From the NCBI GenBank assembly GCA_035353175.1, contig DAOPZC010000016.1, forward strand, positions 13,044 to 77,043: a stretch of 64,000 nt of DNA, given 5' to 3'. Positions 9,130-19,000 of this stretch are shown piece by piece; position 1 is the first letter of the stretch, and each line of letters begins with the position of its first letter. This DNA is from DAOPZC01 sp035353175 (GTDB taxonomy: Bacteria > Verrucomicrobiota > Kiritimatiellia > RFP12 > UBA1067). Under the pieces are notes generated by a model. The model saw only the letters and a list, made by a program, of their open reading frames with translations. It made no database searches and was not told the DNA's origin. A program made the position numbers and the translations under genes.

Positions 9130-9876
9130 TCACCGCGGCATCAGCGCGAACACGCCCCACCCCAGATATTCGCGCGTGAAGGCGGCATAGCGCTCGGGCT
9201 CCGAGGTCAGCTGGGCGCGGACCTCTTTGGCAAACTCGTCGGCGGGATTGGCTTCAAGCCATCGGCGCATGGTGAGCCATTTGGCCGCCTCGTATCTGTC
9301 CCAGCCGTCTTGGTCAGCCAGAACCATTTCCACGACGTCATAGCCCAGGCGGCCGAAAGACGCGAGAAGTAACGGAAGCATGAGGAAGTCGGTGATCGCG
9401 TGGGCTAGGCACCCCTTGGCAACGTCTTCCGTCGGCGGCAACAGCCGCCAGTAGGGCTCGCCGATGAGGATGATCCCTCCGGGGCGCAGGCTCCGCGCCA
9501 GAAGCTCGATGGTGCCGGCGACGCCTCCGCCGATCCACGTGGCGCCGACACAGGCCGCCACGCTGACCTTTTCGTCGGCGACATAGCCGGCGGCATCGCC
9601 ATGGATGAACCTGACTTGATGGGCGACGCCGAGTTCTTCAGCGCGCAGTTCCGCCCGCCGGGAGAACAGCTGGCTCATGTCGACGCCCGTGCCGGTGATG
9701 CCGTAATCGCGCGCCCAGGTGCACAGCATCTCCCCCGAGCCGCTGCCGAGGTCGAGCACGCGGGCCCCCGGTTCCAGACGCAGTGCCGCGCCGAGCGTGG
9801 CAAGCTTTTCGGATGTGATCGGGTTGTGGATGCGGTGGGCACTTTCTGTGATGTTGAAGATGCGCGGGATGTCCAT
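9130..9876 (-). CDS. SAM-dependent methyltransferase (class I)
   Basis: Cytosolic methyltransferase of 248 aa. The AdoMet-binding motif I is clear (RVLDLGSGSGEMLCTWA, followed by an acidic GVDMS at the end of beta2). The later IILIGEPYWRLLPPTE segment matches the motif around beta4-beta5 of this fold. Start ATG 9876 is preceded by AAGGAG at good spacing; upstream in-frame residues lack homology. It lies 91 nt downstream of the 1052-aa glycoside hydrolase and 115 nt upstream of the GH13 start, on the same strand. The substrate cannot be told; a small molecule is more likely than RNA or DNA. Confidence 0.85.
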   Translation of the reverse strand: MDIPRIFNITESAHRIHNPITSEKLATLGAALRLEPGARVLDLGSGSGEMLCTWARDYGITGTGVDMSQLFSRRAELRAEELGVAHQVRFIHGDAAGYVADEKVSVAACVGATWIGGGVAGTIELLARSLRPGGIILIGEPYWRLLPPTEDVAKGCLAHAITDFLMLPLLLASFGRLGYDVVEMVLADQDGWDRYEAAKWLTMRRWLEANPADEFAKEVRAQLTSEPERYAAFTREYLGWGVFALMPR

Positions 9877-9967
9877 TTCGGGAATCTCCTTATGTGTGTG
9901 AACAGAATCGGTCACGGACGAACAGTTTACACCCGGATTCGAATGACGTTCGGACACGTCTTCGCGA

Positions 9968-12900
9968 TCAATTTCTGACCAGCTCAAAGAAGGGCGTCGG
10001 GCCATCTGCCAGCGCGGCGGCATCAATCTGAAGCCGGAGCTGACCGTCAACAACAGAGACGGGCAGTTTTTCGCGGCGCGCCCCGTCGAAACCGAGGGCG
10101 TAGAGGGAGACGCGCTCAGGGTCTTGGCACGCCAAGGTCACGCTGAGCTTGCCGCACCGCATCAGGGCGGGGCCCTTGCCGGTATCCTTCATCATTTCGC
10201 GATCCGGCGCAACGACCATCCCCGTGTTGACCATCTCGGTCGAATACAGCAGAACCATCCGCCCCGATGACGCGACGGGGTCTGGCGTGACCGAGCAGAC
10301 GGCGACACACGCCGCCACGCTTGACCCTTCAACCGTCAGGACACCGACTCTTTCCCGCTTGCCTGCTTCCAGCGACACGGCCTCGGTGCGGGAAGATTTG
10401 ACCTGTAGCAGGTGCTCGCGCGAACGCATCGTGATCTCGCCGGTGTCGCTCTGGAACACGCCGTTCTCCGGATCGCTGAGGTTATTCGGACTAAGAATCC
10501 CCTTGGCCTTCATTTTCCGGACGGTGTCGGCCAGGGAGAAGCCTCCCTCTTTGCTTTCGACTACGTCCACAAACCAATCCTGCGCATTGACCGCCGCGAT
10601 CCCAGCCGGCAGCAGGCGCAGATCAGCCTGGCCGCCGTCCGCGGTCTTTTCCATGCGCCCGGCCCACGGGAAGGCCAGGCTGAAGCCGGTCATCAGGCCC
10701 AGGCGGCTCTGTTCCGTCGAAACGGCACCGAGGCTGGTCGCGCCTTTCTTGAGGGCATCTTCCGGCACCACCAGCTCAACCCTCTTTTGGGCGCGCGCCA
10801 CATCCCCGCGACGGTAGAGGCAGGCCGAGAGGAACTCGCTGGCGCGCACCACCGGCGACGCCGCACAGGTGAAACTCCCGATCTTTGGCGTGCCCACCTC
10901 CAAGGAGACCGGCCCCGAGTGGATTTCCAGGGCACTGAAACCCTGCAGGGCGGAGTACGCCCCGAAAACGAGCCCGCCTTCATGCTGGTACGGATTCCAG
11001 AAACAGTGGTTGAACTCGCTGACGATGAAGGGACGTCCCGAAAGCCGCGTGGCGTTCGCAGACCTCCAATACCCTGCCGCGTCCGCCAGCGAGCTATCCT
11101 GCTTGACGGTGTTTCCCGCCGAGCCCCAGCCGCCGGCCGGATGCTGGTAATAGGCGTGCATGTCGACGACCTGAGACACCTGCCACCGGACGGCGCTATC
11201 GCCGAGTTTCTTGGAGGCGTTGTACTGGGTGGTCAATCCCGCATAGCCCGTATTCCGGACCACGCGTTCACACCACTGCGCACATCCTGTGGAAACATGC
11301 ATCCGGAACAGGGCGAACTCGTCGGCCATCCCGCTGGTGCGGTCATTGAGGGATGGCAACGGGGCCGCCTCCAGCGAATGGCCCTTCAGTTCGGCCGCGA
11401 GCGCCGGCGGCAGCGCGGCACTGTGACGCGCGCACAGCCACTTTCGCCACTCCCGTTCAAGATAAGCCTTGGCGTCCGGGTAGTCCGAAAGGGTTTTCCC
11501 CATGCGGTCCAACCCCAGTTCCTGCTCGTTGTAGAACTCGACGAAAGCGATGGCCGGATCATCTTTCCAGGCGAGCCCCGTGTAAGGGTTCACGTGATTC
11601 AGGACGGTCTCCGACCCATACCGGAACCGTTTGCGCTCCCACTCTCCGCCCAGATACAGTTGCAGCTTGTGTTTGTCCCGCTCTTCGAAGGTCGTCTTGT
11701 TCACGTCATCGCGCTCATAGAGACCGAACGAAAAGATGACCACGTGGCAGTAGATCCCTTCGCGTTTCAGCTCCGACAGCAAAAAGTCCCAGCGGTCGAG
11801 CTTGCCGGGCTGGATGGACATGTCCTCCGTCGCGCCTTCGCAAAGCGAGCGATCGAGCAGGCCGTGGACCCGGAACAGGCTGTAACCCTGACGGCGCGCC
11901 GCCTGCGCGAAGAGCCTCACCTTGGAGCGGAACACCTCGCCGTCAGGCTCCTTCCAGATCTCATCGGAAAAGCCGTTGAAACCGAGCAGGCGTATCGGCT
12001 GTCCCGGTGCGTCGGCAAAGACAAGATCGCCGCCCGGCCCGATCGTCACCCGACCCCGTCTTCCCGCGGGCTTTTCGACGAGCGCCGAAAGATCTAGCGC
12101 GCTGCCTTCCTGCACCTGGACGCGGCCCATGTCCGCAGCCTTCCACTCGCCGTTGGCGACATAGATGATCGGCGGCTCCGGCGTCCCGCACACCAGGCTC
12201 CAGCCGCTGGCACCGCTGAGAACTTCAGCCGTCAGGACGTTCTTCCCTTCTTGGACGGGAAGTTCGATGACGTGGTCGTTCGGCGTGAACTTGCCGGACA
12301 CGCTTCCGGCTTTGAGCGTGTTTAAGACTTCTTTGCCGTTGATGCGGATCGTCACCCACCCGTTCGCCGAGAAGCCGACCTCCATAACGCCCGGGGCCGG
12401 GCTGGTGAACGCGTTGAACAGCAGAGCTCGAGCCCGCGCCCGTGACTTTGTCCCACAGACCTTCGCAATGTCGATGGAGCAGTTCTCCAAGCTGGCGCGC
12501 GCGGGAGAAACAGGCGCGCCTTTCGCCCCGGCCAAGACGGCCGGAGCGGATTCAAAGGAAACCGGGGCGGCCACGTCTGCAAACACGGTCCACTGCTTGT
12601 TCAAGGCGGTGACCGGCAATCTGACGGCCTCTTCGAGCCGAACATTACCCAGTGTCACTTTGCCCTTGAGCTTGCTCAGGTTGAACGTGATGTGGGCCGG
12701 GGCGTCATCCGTCGCGGTGCACTGAAACGTGGCAGACATCTGTGTCGTCCCGGGGTCCACGGGGACATCCTCCGCCAAGCCCAGCGAGCGATAGGGCTTG
12801 TGGGACAACTGGTAGAGATGGCGCATGGTGCCGCGTTCCTCCACACTCAGCGCGTAGCTCAGGCGATAAACTTTTCCGGGCGCCAAATGGACGCTATGGC

Positions 12901-13126
12901 CGAACAGCACGCCCGTCGGCCCGCCCTTTCCTGCGTCGGGCACGACCGCCGCCCAACACCCCTTTTCAGGCCCCTGCCTCCCCCCTGCCGCCTTCACCTC
13001 TGAGGACACACTCGACCACCAACCCGTCGTCCCTTCGCCGAAATCCCCGTTGGTCAGCAGGTTCTCAGCCGCAGAGAGTCCGGTGCCGAGAAAGAGCGCG
13101 TTCAGCAGAATCATCCGTTTCGTCAT
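9968..13126 (-). CDS. Large secreted GH-A clan glycoside hydrolase with N-terminal CBM
   Basis: Exported hydrolase of 1052 aa. Sec signal (MTKRMILLNALFLGTGLSAA). Residues ~20-170 resemble a CBM4/9-type beta-sandwich (ENLLTNGDFGEGTTGWWSS), then a second beta-sandwich, then a TIM barrel from ~390 (RLLGFNGFSDEIW). Predicted acid/base Glu is in VEFYNEQELG (~532) and nucleophile in FIVSEFNHCFWNPY (~703). The layout and the SE[FY]NH nucleophile motif recall the two GH5-like paralogues in this window, but the sequence is clearly divergent. The start follows a signal-peptide criterion; 23 upstream in-frame residues were discarded. Substrate unknown. Confidence 0.85.
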   Translation of the reverse strand: MTKRMILLNALFLGTGLSAAENLLTNGDFGEGTTGWWSSVSSEVKAAGGRQGPEKGCWAAVVPDAGKGGPTGVLFGHSVHLAPGKVYRLSYALSVEERGTMRHLYQLSHKPYRSLGLAEDVPVDPGTTQMSATFQCTATDDAPAHITFNLSKLKGKVTLGNVRLEEAVRLPVTALNKQWTVFADVAAPVSFESAPAVLAGAKGAPVSPARASLENCSIDIAKVCGTKSRARARALLFNAFTSPAPGVMEVGFSANGWVTIRINGKEVLNTLKAGSVSGKFTPNDHVIELPVQEGKNVLTAEVLSGASGWSLVCGTPEPPIIYVANGEWKAADMGRVQVQEGSALDLSALVEKPAGRRGRVTIGPGGDLVFADAPGQPIRLLGFNGFSDEIWKEPDGEVFRSKVRLFAQAARRQGYSLFRVHGLLDRSLCEGATEDMSIQPGKLDRWDFLLSELKREGIYCHVVIFSFGLYERDDVNKTTFEERDKHKLQLYLGGEWERKRFRYGSETVLNHVNPYTGLAWKDDPAIAFVEFYNEQELGLDRMGKTLSDYPDAKAYLEREWRKWLCARHSAALPPALAAELKGHSLEAAPLPSLNDRTSGMADEFALFRMHVSTGCAQWCERVVRNTGYAGLTTQYNASKKLGDSAVRWQVSQVVDMHAYYQHPAGGWGSAGNTVKQDSSLADAAGYWRSANATRLSGRPFIVSEFNHCFWNPYQHEGGLVFGAYSALQGFSALEIHSGPVSLEVGTPKIGSFTCAASPVVRASEFLSACLYRRGDVARAQKRVELVVPEDALKKGATSLGAVSTEQSRLGLMTGFSLAFPWAGRMEKTADGGQADLRLLPAGIAAVNAQDWFVDVVESKEGGFSLADTVRKMKAKGILSPNNLSDPENGVFQSDTGEITMRSREHLLQVKSSRTEAVSLEAGKRERVGVLTVEGSSVAACVAVCSVTPDPVASSGRMVLLYSTEMVNTGMVVAPDREMMKDTGKGPALMRCGKLSVTLACQDPERVSLYALGFDGARREKLPVSVVDGQLRLQIDAAALADGPTPFFELVRN

Positions 13127-13233
13127 GGTTTCACATCCGCTGTTGGAGTTGTTTGGGAATGATTGGAAGGGTGGGCTTGAAACCGAAGCAGGCAAAGTGG
13201 TTTTCCACTGCCCGCTTTCCGCCCGGACGCCAC

Positions 13234-14634
13234 CTATGCGAGCCGTGTCCGCTCACTATAAAGCGCCCGGCCCATTTTTCCGAAGCACTCGGACGGCCGG
13301 ACCGCGAAACGGAAGGAGACGTTTTTCGGCAGTTCGTCCAACGCGAACACGCAGCGCCCCGTCTTTCCCCTGCGTCCTGCGGCGAGGAAAAAATTCTCCG
13401 CAAAAACGCGCTTCGCGCAGAACGGCTTGGCGGCGTCGCCCTCCAGGACCTCCACCTGAACATCGTAGTCGAAAACGCGGTCCCGCGCGGTGTGGAAAAC
13501 GGCGGCCGGGAAGGACACCGTCAGCTGCGCCTCTTCCCCGCCGTTCCGGTTCTTCCCCTTGCCCTCGGCAAAGACAAGCTTCGCGTCCGGAGCGAATTCC
13601 GGCGCGACGGCTTGCGCGGCGCGTTTGGCGACGGTGAAGGGCATGTCCCGTTCGCCGCCGCACGGGAGCGGCAGCACCCAGTCGGGTCCAAGCATTTCGT
13701 CGAAAACGAACTCGCGCCGCTCGATGACCATACGGTCCCCGAAAACGGAAAGGAGCATGCCCTGCTTGCCCGTACTCGTCGCCATGCGGGGCATGTGCAA
13801 AAGAAGCTTGCCGTTGTCCGCGCTGCCGTTCTCGCGCCCGTACGGCATCCCGGTATAAGAGAGCGACGAGGTGCCGATGGAGGTGAAGGCGCCTTGCCAG
13901 ATGCTTCGTTCGTCGGTCAGTGAATAGTGCGAGTGCCCCGAGAAAGCCACCGCGTTCGGGTACGGTGAAAGCGCCTCCGTGGCCGCGCCCTTGTCGTCCC
14001 ACGCGCCCCAGGCCCAGCTCCCGTAGCAGGTGTTTTGCGGGTGCGCGTGTTGTGCGTAGAACAACGGCAGGGACGGATCGAGTTTCGGAGCCAGCCCGCC
14101 GACATACGCCTTCAGGCGTTCCCTGTTGCCCCAGTGCATGCCGACAAACGTATAGCCCCTGATTGTTTTTGAGTAGACCGGCGCGAAGGGTTCGCGGAAA
14201 CACTTTTCCCACGCGCCGGCCGCGTCCTTGGCGACCGACTTCTCGCGGAGCTGGGCCCGTTTTTGAGGGTCCTTCACACCATAGGTGAATCCGTCCATGT
14301 CGTGGTTGCCGTAAACGAAAAGTTTTTCGACGCGCCGGCCGTCATCCGCCTTGTCGTCCGGAAAGACGCGGTACCAGGCGTCGCCGACCAGTTGCAGCTC
14401 GCTGAGCAGGCCGCGGTCCGCCATGTCGCCCGCGACGATCACTCCGTCCACGCCCTGCGCCTTGAACCAGGTCAGGGCTTTCACGAAGACTTTTTCGCTG
14501 CCCGGGTCTCGCAGATGGATGTCGCTCAGCACGCCGAGCTTCAGCCGGGCGCCGCCCGACGCCTCGGCGCCGAACGCGCGCACTCCGGCCGCCGCCGCCA
14601 TTCCCTTCAAAAAATTTCGCCGCCTGATGTCCAT
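13234..14634 (-). CDS. Tat-exported calcineurin-like metallophosphoesterase
   Basis: Predicted metal-dependent phosphoesterase of 466 aa. It begins with a twin-arginine signal (MDIRRRNFLKGMAAAAG). Metal-ligand motifs of the family appear in order: GVLSDIHLRD (~34), VAGDMADRG (~66), YGNHDMDG (~111), a HAHP motif and GHSHYS (~232). The C-terminal ~170 residues form a beta-rich extension. It lies 24 nt downstream of a second phosphoesterase, with which it shares fold but little close identity, and 107 nt upstream of the 1052-aa hydrolase. In this setting it may remove phosphate from glycans or released sugars (inference). Confidence 0.88.
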   Translation of the reverse strand: MDIRRRNFLKGMAAAAGVRAFGAEASGGARLKLGVLSDIHLRDPGSEKVFVKALTWFKAQGVDGVIVAGDMADRGLLSELQLVGDAWYRVFPDDKADDGRRVEKLFVYGNHDMDGFTYGVKDPQKRAQLREKSVAKDAAGAWEKCFREPFAPVYSKTIRGYTFVGMHWGNRERLKAYVGGLAPKLDPSLPLFYAQHAHPQNTCYGSWAWGAWDDKGAATEALSPYPNAVAFSGHSHYSLTDERSIWQGAFTSIGTSSLSYTGMPYGRENGSADNGKLLLHMPRMATSTGKQGMLLSVFGDRMVIERREFVFDEMLGPDWVLPLPCGGERDMPFTVAKRAAQAVAPEFAPDAKLVFAEGKGKNRNGGEEAQLTVSFPAAVFHTARDRVFDYDVQVEVLEGDAAKPFCAKRVFAENFFLAAGRRGKTGRCVFALDELPKNVSFRFAVRPSECFGKMGRALYSERTRLA

Positions 14635-14658
14635 TTTCCCTTTTCCTTGTTTTTCGCT

Positions 14659-16002
14659 TTATGTACCTCGAACGATGACGGGGACAAACTCGCGCGTTCC
14701 GTCTGACTGTACGCGCCAGGCCAGCGCCGTTCCCGGCGTGCAGGCGACAAGCGAGCCCTGTGCAAGCTTCGCATACGTCGAACGGAAGTCATAGAGAGAC
14801 GTATACTTGCGGGTCGGGTGGCGTCGAACCGCGGCAAAGTCACAGTCGACAACACCGTCAAATTGCCCCTCCGCCTTCTGCTCCGCAACTAACCAGAGTG
14901 GCTTCAGTCGATAGATGCGGTCCGTCCCGCCGCCGACACGCGTGAAGCGGACGACGTCGTGCTCCGGATCCAGATGGACGCAGTCGAAGGTCTGCTCGTA
15001 GATCGTTCCCCGCGTCTTCGTCGGCATCTCCCCGCAGGCCAGCGAGGCGAACTTGTAGTCCTCGTAGGCGGCGTCGCACGGCTCCGTCACGTGTAGGATG
15101 CCGCGGCGGTAGACGGCGCGCTCGGAGTGATGATGTCCCGAAAGGTCTAGGAGAATGCGCCCCTTCGCGGACGTGAAATCGTATGTGCATCCGAACAGCA
15201 CGACACGTTCGCGGTTCTGATAGGCCTCGAGAAGATCGCGGAACGGCGCGAACAGCGTCTCCTCTTGGTCATTCCCGACGACTTTCGAGATCGGGATGTG
15301 ATGGATGACGGCAAGCGACCAACCGGACGGGACCTCCGCAAAGGCGTTTTCCGCGAGCCATCGGAGCTGCCGCTCGCCCATCCCGTAGCGAACCGCCCAG
15401 AAGCTCCGGTTCGGATCGATCGAATCCGAAGTATCCGCCACCACCGTGCGAATCTTCGCCTTCGCATCGTCAAGATAGTAATAGCAGGCTTCCGGATCGG
15501 CGGCATTCGTCACGGCACGCCGGCAGGCCGCCGTATCCATGATGATGTCCCGCGCCTCCCTGCCGCCGTACGTGTGGCCTTCGCTGGCGGTCGGCGAGAA
15601 GCGGATCGTGAAATCGTGATTGCCCTTCGCCGCCAGGACCCGTCCCCCTGCCGATTCGACCGAACGCACCCAAAGTTCGCGCCACTGGGCGGCGGTCCGA
15701 TCAATCGACTCCTTTGCCCCGAACGCCTCACAGAGGTCGCCGCCCGAGATGGCGGTCCCGACGGGCGTCGTCTTCACGAGATCCGCGAGCAACGCGCCCG
15801 ATTTCAGCGCATTCGCCGGCGTGTGCAAGTCGGTTATGAACCAGAAAGAATGCGATGACTCCGCCGCGGCGCGTTCAACCCTCCGGCGAACCTCCTCGAG
15901 GTAGTCCCGATAATAGCCGGGAATACCCGCAGTCGCGTTCTCGCACCATCCTTTCAGTGCCGCAAAGGCACCGCCGGAAGCCATAAACTCTCGTCTTGTC
16001 AT
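14659..16002 (-). CDS. Metallophosphoesterase with Tat-like signal
   Basis: Second phosphoesterase of the series, 447 aa. N-terminus MTRREFMASGGAFAAL is a short Tat-type signal. Family motifs: WFITDLHTPA, ISGGDLCEAFG, AAKGNHDF, VIHHIPIS and DLSGHHHSE. Compared with the neighbouring phosphoesterase the first motif is DLH rather than DIH, which is common in the superfamily. It sits 30 nt after the three-LamG gene and 24 nt before the next phosphoesterase, which implies co-transcription. Substrate not readable. Confidence 0.85.
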   Translation of the reverse strand: MTRREFMASGGAFAALKGWCENATAGIPGYYRDYLEEVRRRVERAAAESSHSFWFITDLHTPANALKSGALLADLVKTTPVGTAISGGDLCEAFGAKESIDRTAAQWRELWVRSVESAGGRVLAAKGNHDFTIRFSPTASEGHTYGGREARDIIMDTAACRRAVTNAADPEACYYYLDDAKAKIRTVVADTSDSIDPNRSFWAVRYGMGERQLRWLAENAFAEVPSGWSLAVIHHIPISKVVGNDQEETLFAPFRDLLEAYQNRERVVLFGCTYDFTSAKGRILLDLSGHHHSERAVYRRGILHVTEPCDAAYEDYKFASLACGEMPTKTRGTIYEQTFDCVHLDPEHDVVRFTRVGGGTDRIYRLKPLWLVAEQKAEGQFDGVVDCDFAAVRRHPTRKYTSLYDFRSTYAKLAQGSLVACTPGTALAWRVQSDGTREFVPVIVRGT

Positions 16003-16032
16003 GTCAACATCTACCCTTATCGGTCGGCTCCC

Positions 16033-19000
16033 TTACTGCACGAAGAACAACGAGCCGGAACCGTAGACGCGGCACTTGAAGGTGTCAGACGAGACCTCGA
16101 ACCGCACTTTGTGCGTGCCCCATACATTCGCCACACTCCAGCGGCCGTTCAAATCGCCCGGACCGGCGTCCACGGCGGAGGCGCCGCGCGCGATCTCCCA
16201 GCTGCCCACGGCCTTCGGATCGGACAACGTGATCGTGCCGCCGCCCAGGATCGTCACCATGCCGTTCACCGTGACGAGCGGCCCCCTGTTCGCCGTCGTC
16301 AGCGTGAGCGCCGTGCCGTCGGGGATCTCCACGTCGCCGGGATACGAAACCTGTGCCGAGCCGTTGATCGTTGTGGCGCGGAACGTGGCGTTCACGCGCG
16401 TGACGCCCTCCGGCAGCGCGAGCGCGCCGCCCGCCATCTCGAAATAGCCCGTAAACCCGGTGGGGTTCGCGCCGAGCGTGAGTTCCGCACCTTCCGGCAG
16501 CTTCAGCGTGCCGTCGCCCGCGAGCGTGCCCGCGAACGTGTTCGTGCCCGCGACCGTCAGTCGCCCGCTCACGAGGCCGAGTGTGCCCGAGCCCGAGATA
16601 TGCCCAGCCTCCTCGTCCGTACCGTTCACTTCGAGCGTCGCGCCCTCCGCCACCGTCACCGCGCCACCCACCGGCAGCACGCGCGCGCCGCCCGCGTCCG
16701 CGCGCATCGTCGCGCGGATCTGGTGCACGCTCAGTGCCTGATCGAACACCTTCACTTCGTCGAGCGCGCCGCGGAAGAGCACCCCAGTCGCCGTCGGCTT
16801 CGCGCCAAGATAGAAGTAGCCGCCGTCGCGTGTGGAATCGCTTGTGAACGCGCCGGACGACGAGAAGCCGTCCACGTATTGCCCGTCCACGAAGTTCCGT
16901 ACGCCCACGCTGGGATGGTACGTCGTGGCGAAATGGTGCCAGCGCTGGGAGGCGTCGCAGTCGTGAAGGCCCGGGACCGTGGTGCCGGCGCAGATGTCGA
17001 TCGCGCCGCTGCTACCCGGCTTGCGCACGTAGCAACGCGCACTCCAGGTATTGTTGTTCTCATCGTGCCAGTAGCTGAGCATGTAGCCGATCGTCGAGTT
17101 CGTGGGGCAGCCCCAGCTAACGAAAGTGGGGTAATGATTGTTAAGGCCCACTTTGGTGTACTCGTCCGCCTGGTGGGTCTGCACCCAGAACGACACCGTG
17201 AACGGCTGTCCGTTCGACGGAATCGCCTCCGGAAAGCCTGCGCTGCGCAGATAGGTGTTTTTGTAGGCGTCGAACTTGAGCGCCTTGCCGCCGAGGGGCG
17301 AGTCGATAAACGCGAGCGTGCCGGTGCCGATCTTGGAGAGTGTATTGGTTCCGGCGGAGTCTTTGCCCATGCTGGACGCATCCTCGAATGCGTAGTGCAG
17401 CACGGGCGCGGGAACATCCGCGCCCGCGTCAGGCAACGCGCCGCGCGCGAGTGCCACAGGGTCCTTACCCGCGTAGAGGCGCTGAACGCCCGCCGCGTCA
17501 ACCGCCTCGGTGTAGATGCGCACGTCGTCGATGAGCCCTTTGAACTGGCGGTCCGTCTTGTTGAGCTGCCGCCCGATGCACACCTGCTTCTCGAGCGGAA
17601 TCGAAAGCGGCCCCAGCTTGTTCGTCGTCCACGTTTGCGCGCCGTCACAGTAGACGGTGTACGTACTCCCCTTGCGCACGGCCGCATAGTGATGCCAAGC
17701 GCCCTGCGGGTTCGCAGGCGATGTGACGGCGGCGAAGTCGAGCGTGGTGCCCCAATGGGTGAGGCAGAGCGTACCGGCGGAAATGCCGTTGTAGCGGAAA
17801 ACGACCTCCTGGAAATTGCTCTCTTTACCCAGTGAAACGAACGTGCCCCTGTCGCCGCAGTCCGCATCGGGCTTCACCCACACGCTGAGCGTGTAGTCCG
17901 TATTGTCCGTGAAGTGCGGCGAAGTCACCGTCGCCTCGAGCTTCTGCGTCGAAGTGCCGGGAAATCTCGCCACCCATCCGCCGCGTCCGGCGTTGTACTC
18001 GCGCGTGATGCCGCTCTGGGTGGTGAGGTTGTGTCCGCCGCACGTGGCGTCGACGCCGGGGTCGTCGTCTTCGAAATCGTAGATGGCGAACGGCGGCGGC
18101 AGCGTGGCCTCGCTCTGGAGAATGAGCGTGCCTTCGCGCACCTCGGTGCCGCCCGTGTGCGCGAGCGCGCCGCCGAGCGCGAGCGCCCCCGAGCCGGTCT
18201 TCGCAAACACGTTCGCGCCGCGCACGCCCGCGTTGTAGGTGCCCGGGCCCGTCATCGCGAGTTCGCCGCCCGCGCTCATCACGATGCCGCCGCGCGCGGC
18301 GTTGCCGGCCACGCGGGCAACGGTCTGCGTGCCGGCGAACTGAATTTCGCCGTTGAGCTCGGTGCGCAGCCGCGCGTTCGCGGGAACCACCACCGGCTCG
18401 CCCGCCGCGCCGGCGAGGTCGCCGTCCGAAACCGGCGCTCCGCCGGCGAGAAGCTGCGCGATGCCCGTGGGGCCGAGCGCCCGCGAGTAGATGCGCACGT
18501 CGTCGATGTCGCCGCAGAAGAAACGGTCCATCCCCGGCAGGCGGCCGAGGCAGATCTGCACGGTCGCGGGCAGCGTCATTTCGAGGACGATGTTCCGCTC
18601 GTCGAGCACCTTCACGCCATCCACCCACACGGTGAGGCGGCAGCCTTCGCGCATCGCCATGTAGTGGTGCCACTGCGTGGGGTCCGAAGGTCCCAAAATA
18701 TTGCTCTTGTCACCCGCACCATTCCAGTGGCCGAGCAGCAGCGTGTTACAGGAGCTGTTCACGAAGCGGAACTGCACGAAGCTGTGGTCGAGGAGCTGCG
18801 ATCCGAGCGTGACCATCGTGGGGTAGCCGTTCGTGACGGGCGTGGAGAAGGTCTTCGCCCACAAGCTGATCGTGTAGTCCGTATCGCCCGTGAGCTCGGT
18901 GGTGCCCGTGACGGTGGACACGAGTTCGCCGCCCGAGTTCGTCGTGCCCGCGAAGCGCGCCACGTACCCGCCGCGCGTTTCATCGTATTGGCGCGTGACC

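Noticed and set aside
9930..9960. tRNA T-arm-like sequence (CATTCGAATCCGG on minus)
   Set aside because: No acceptor stem or anticodon arm can be assembled around it.
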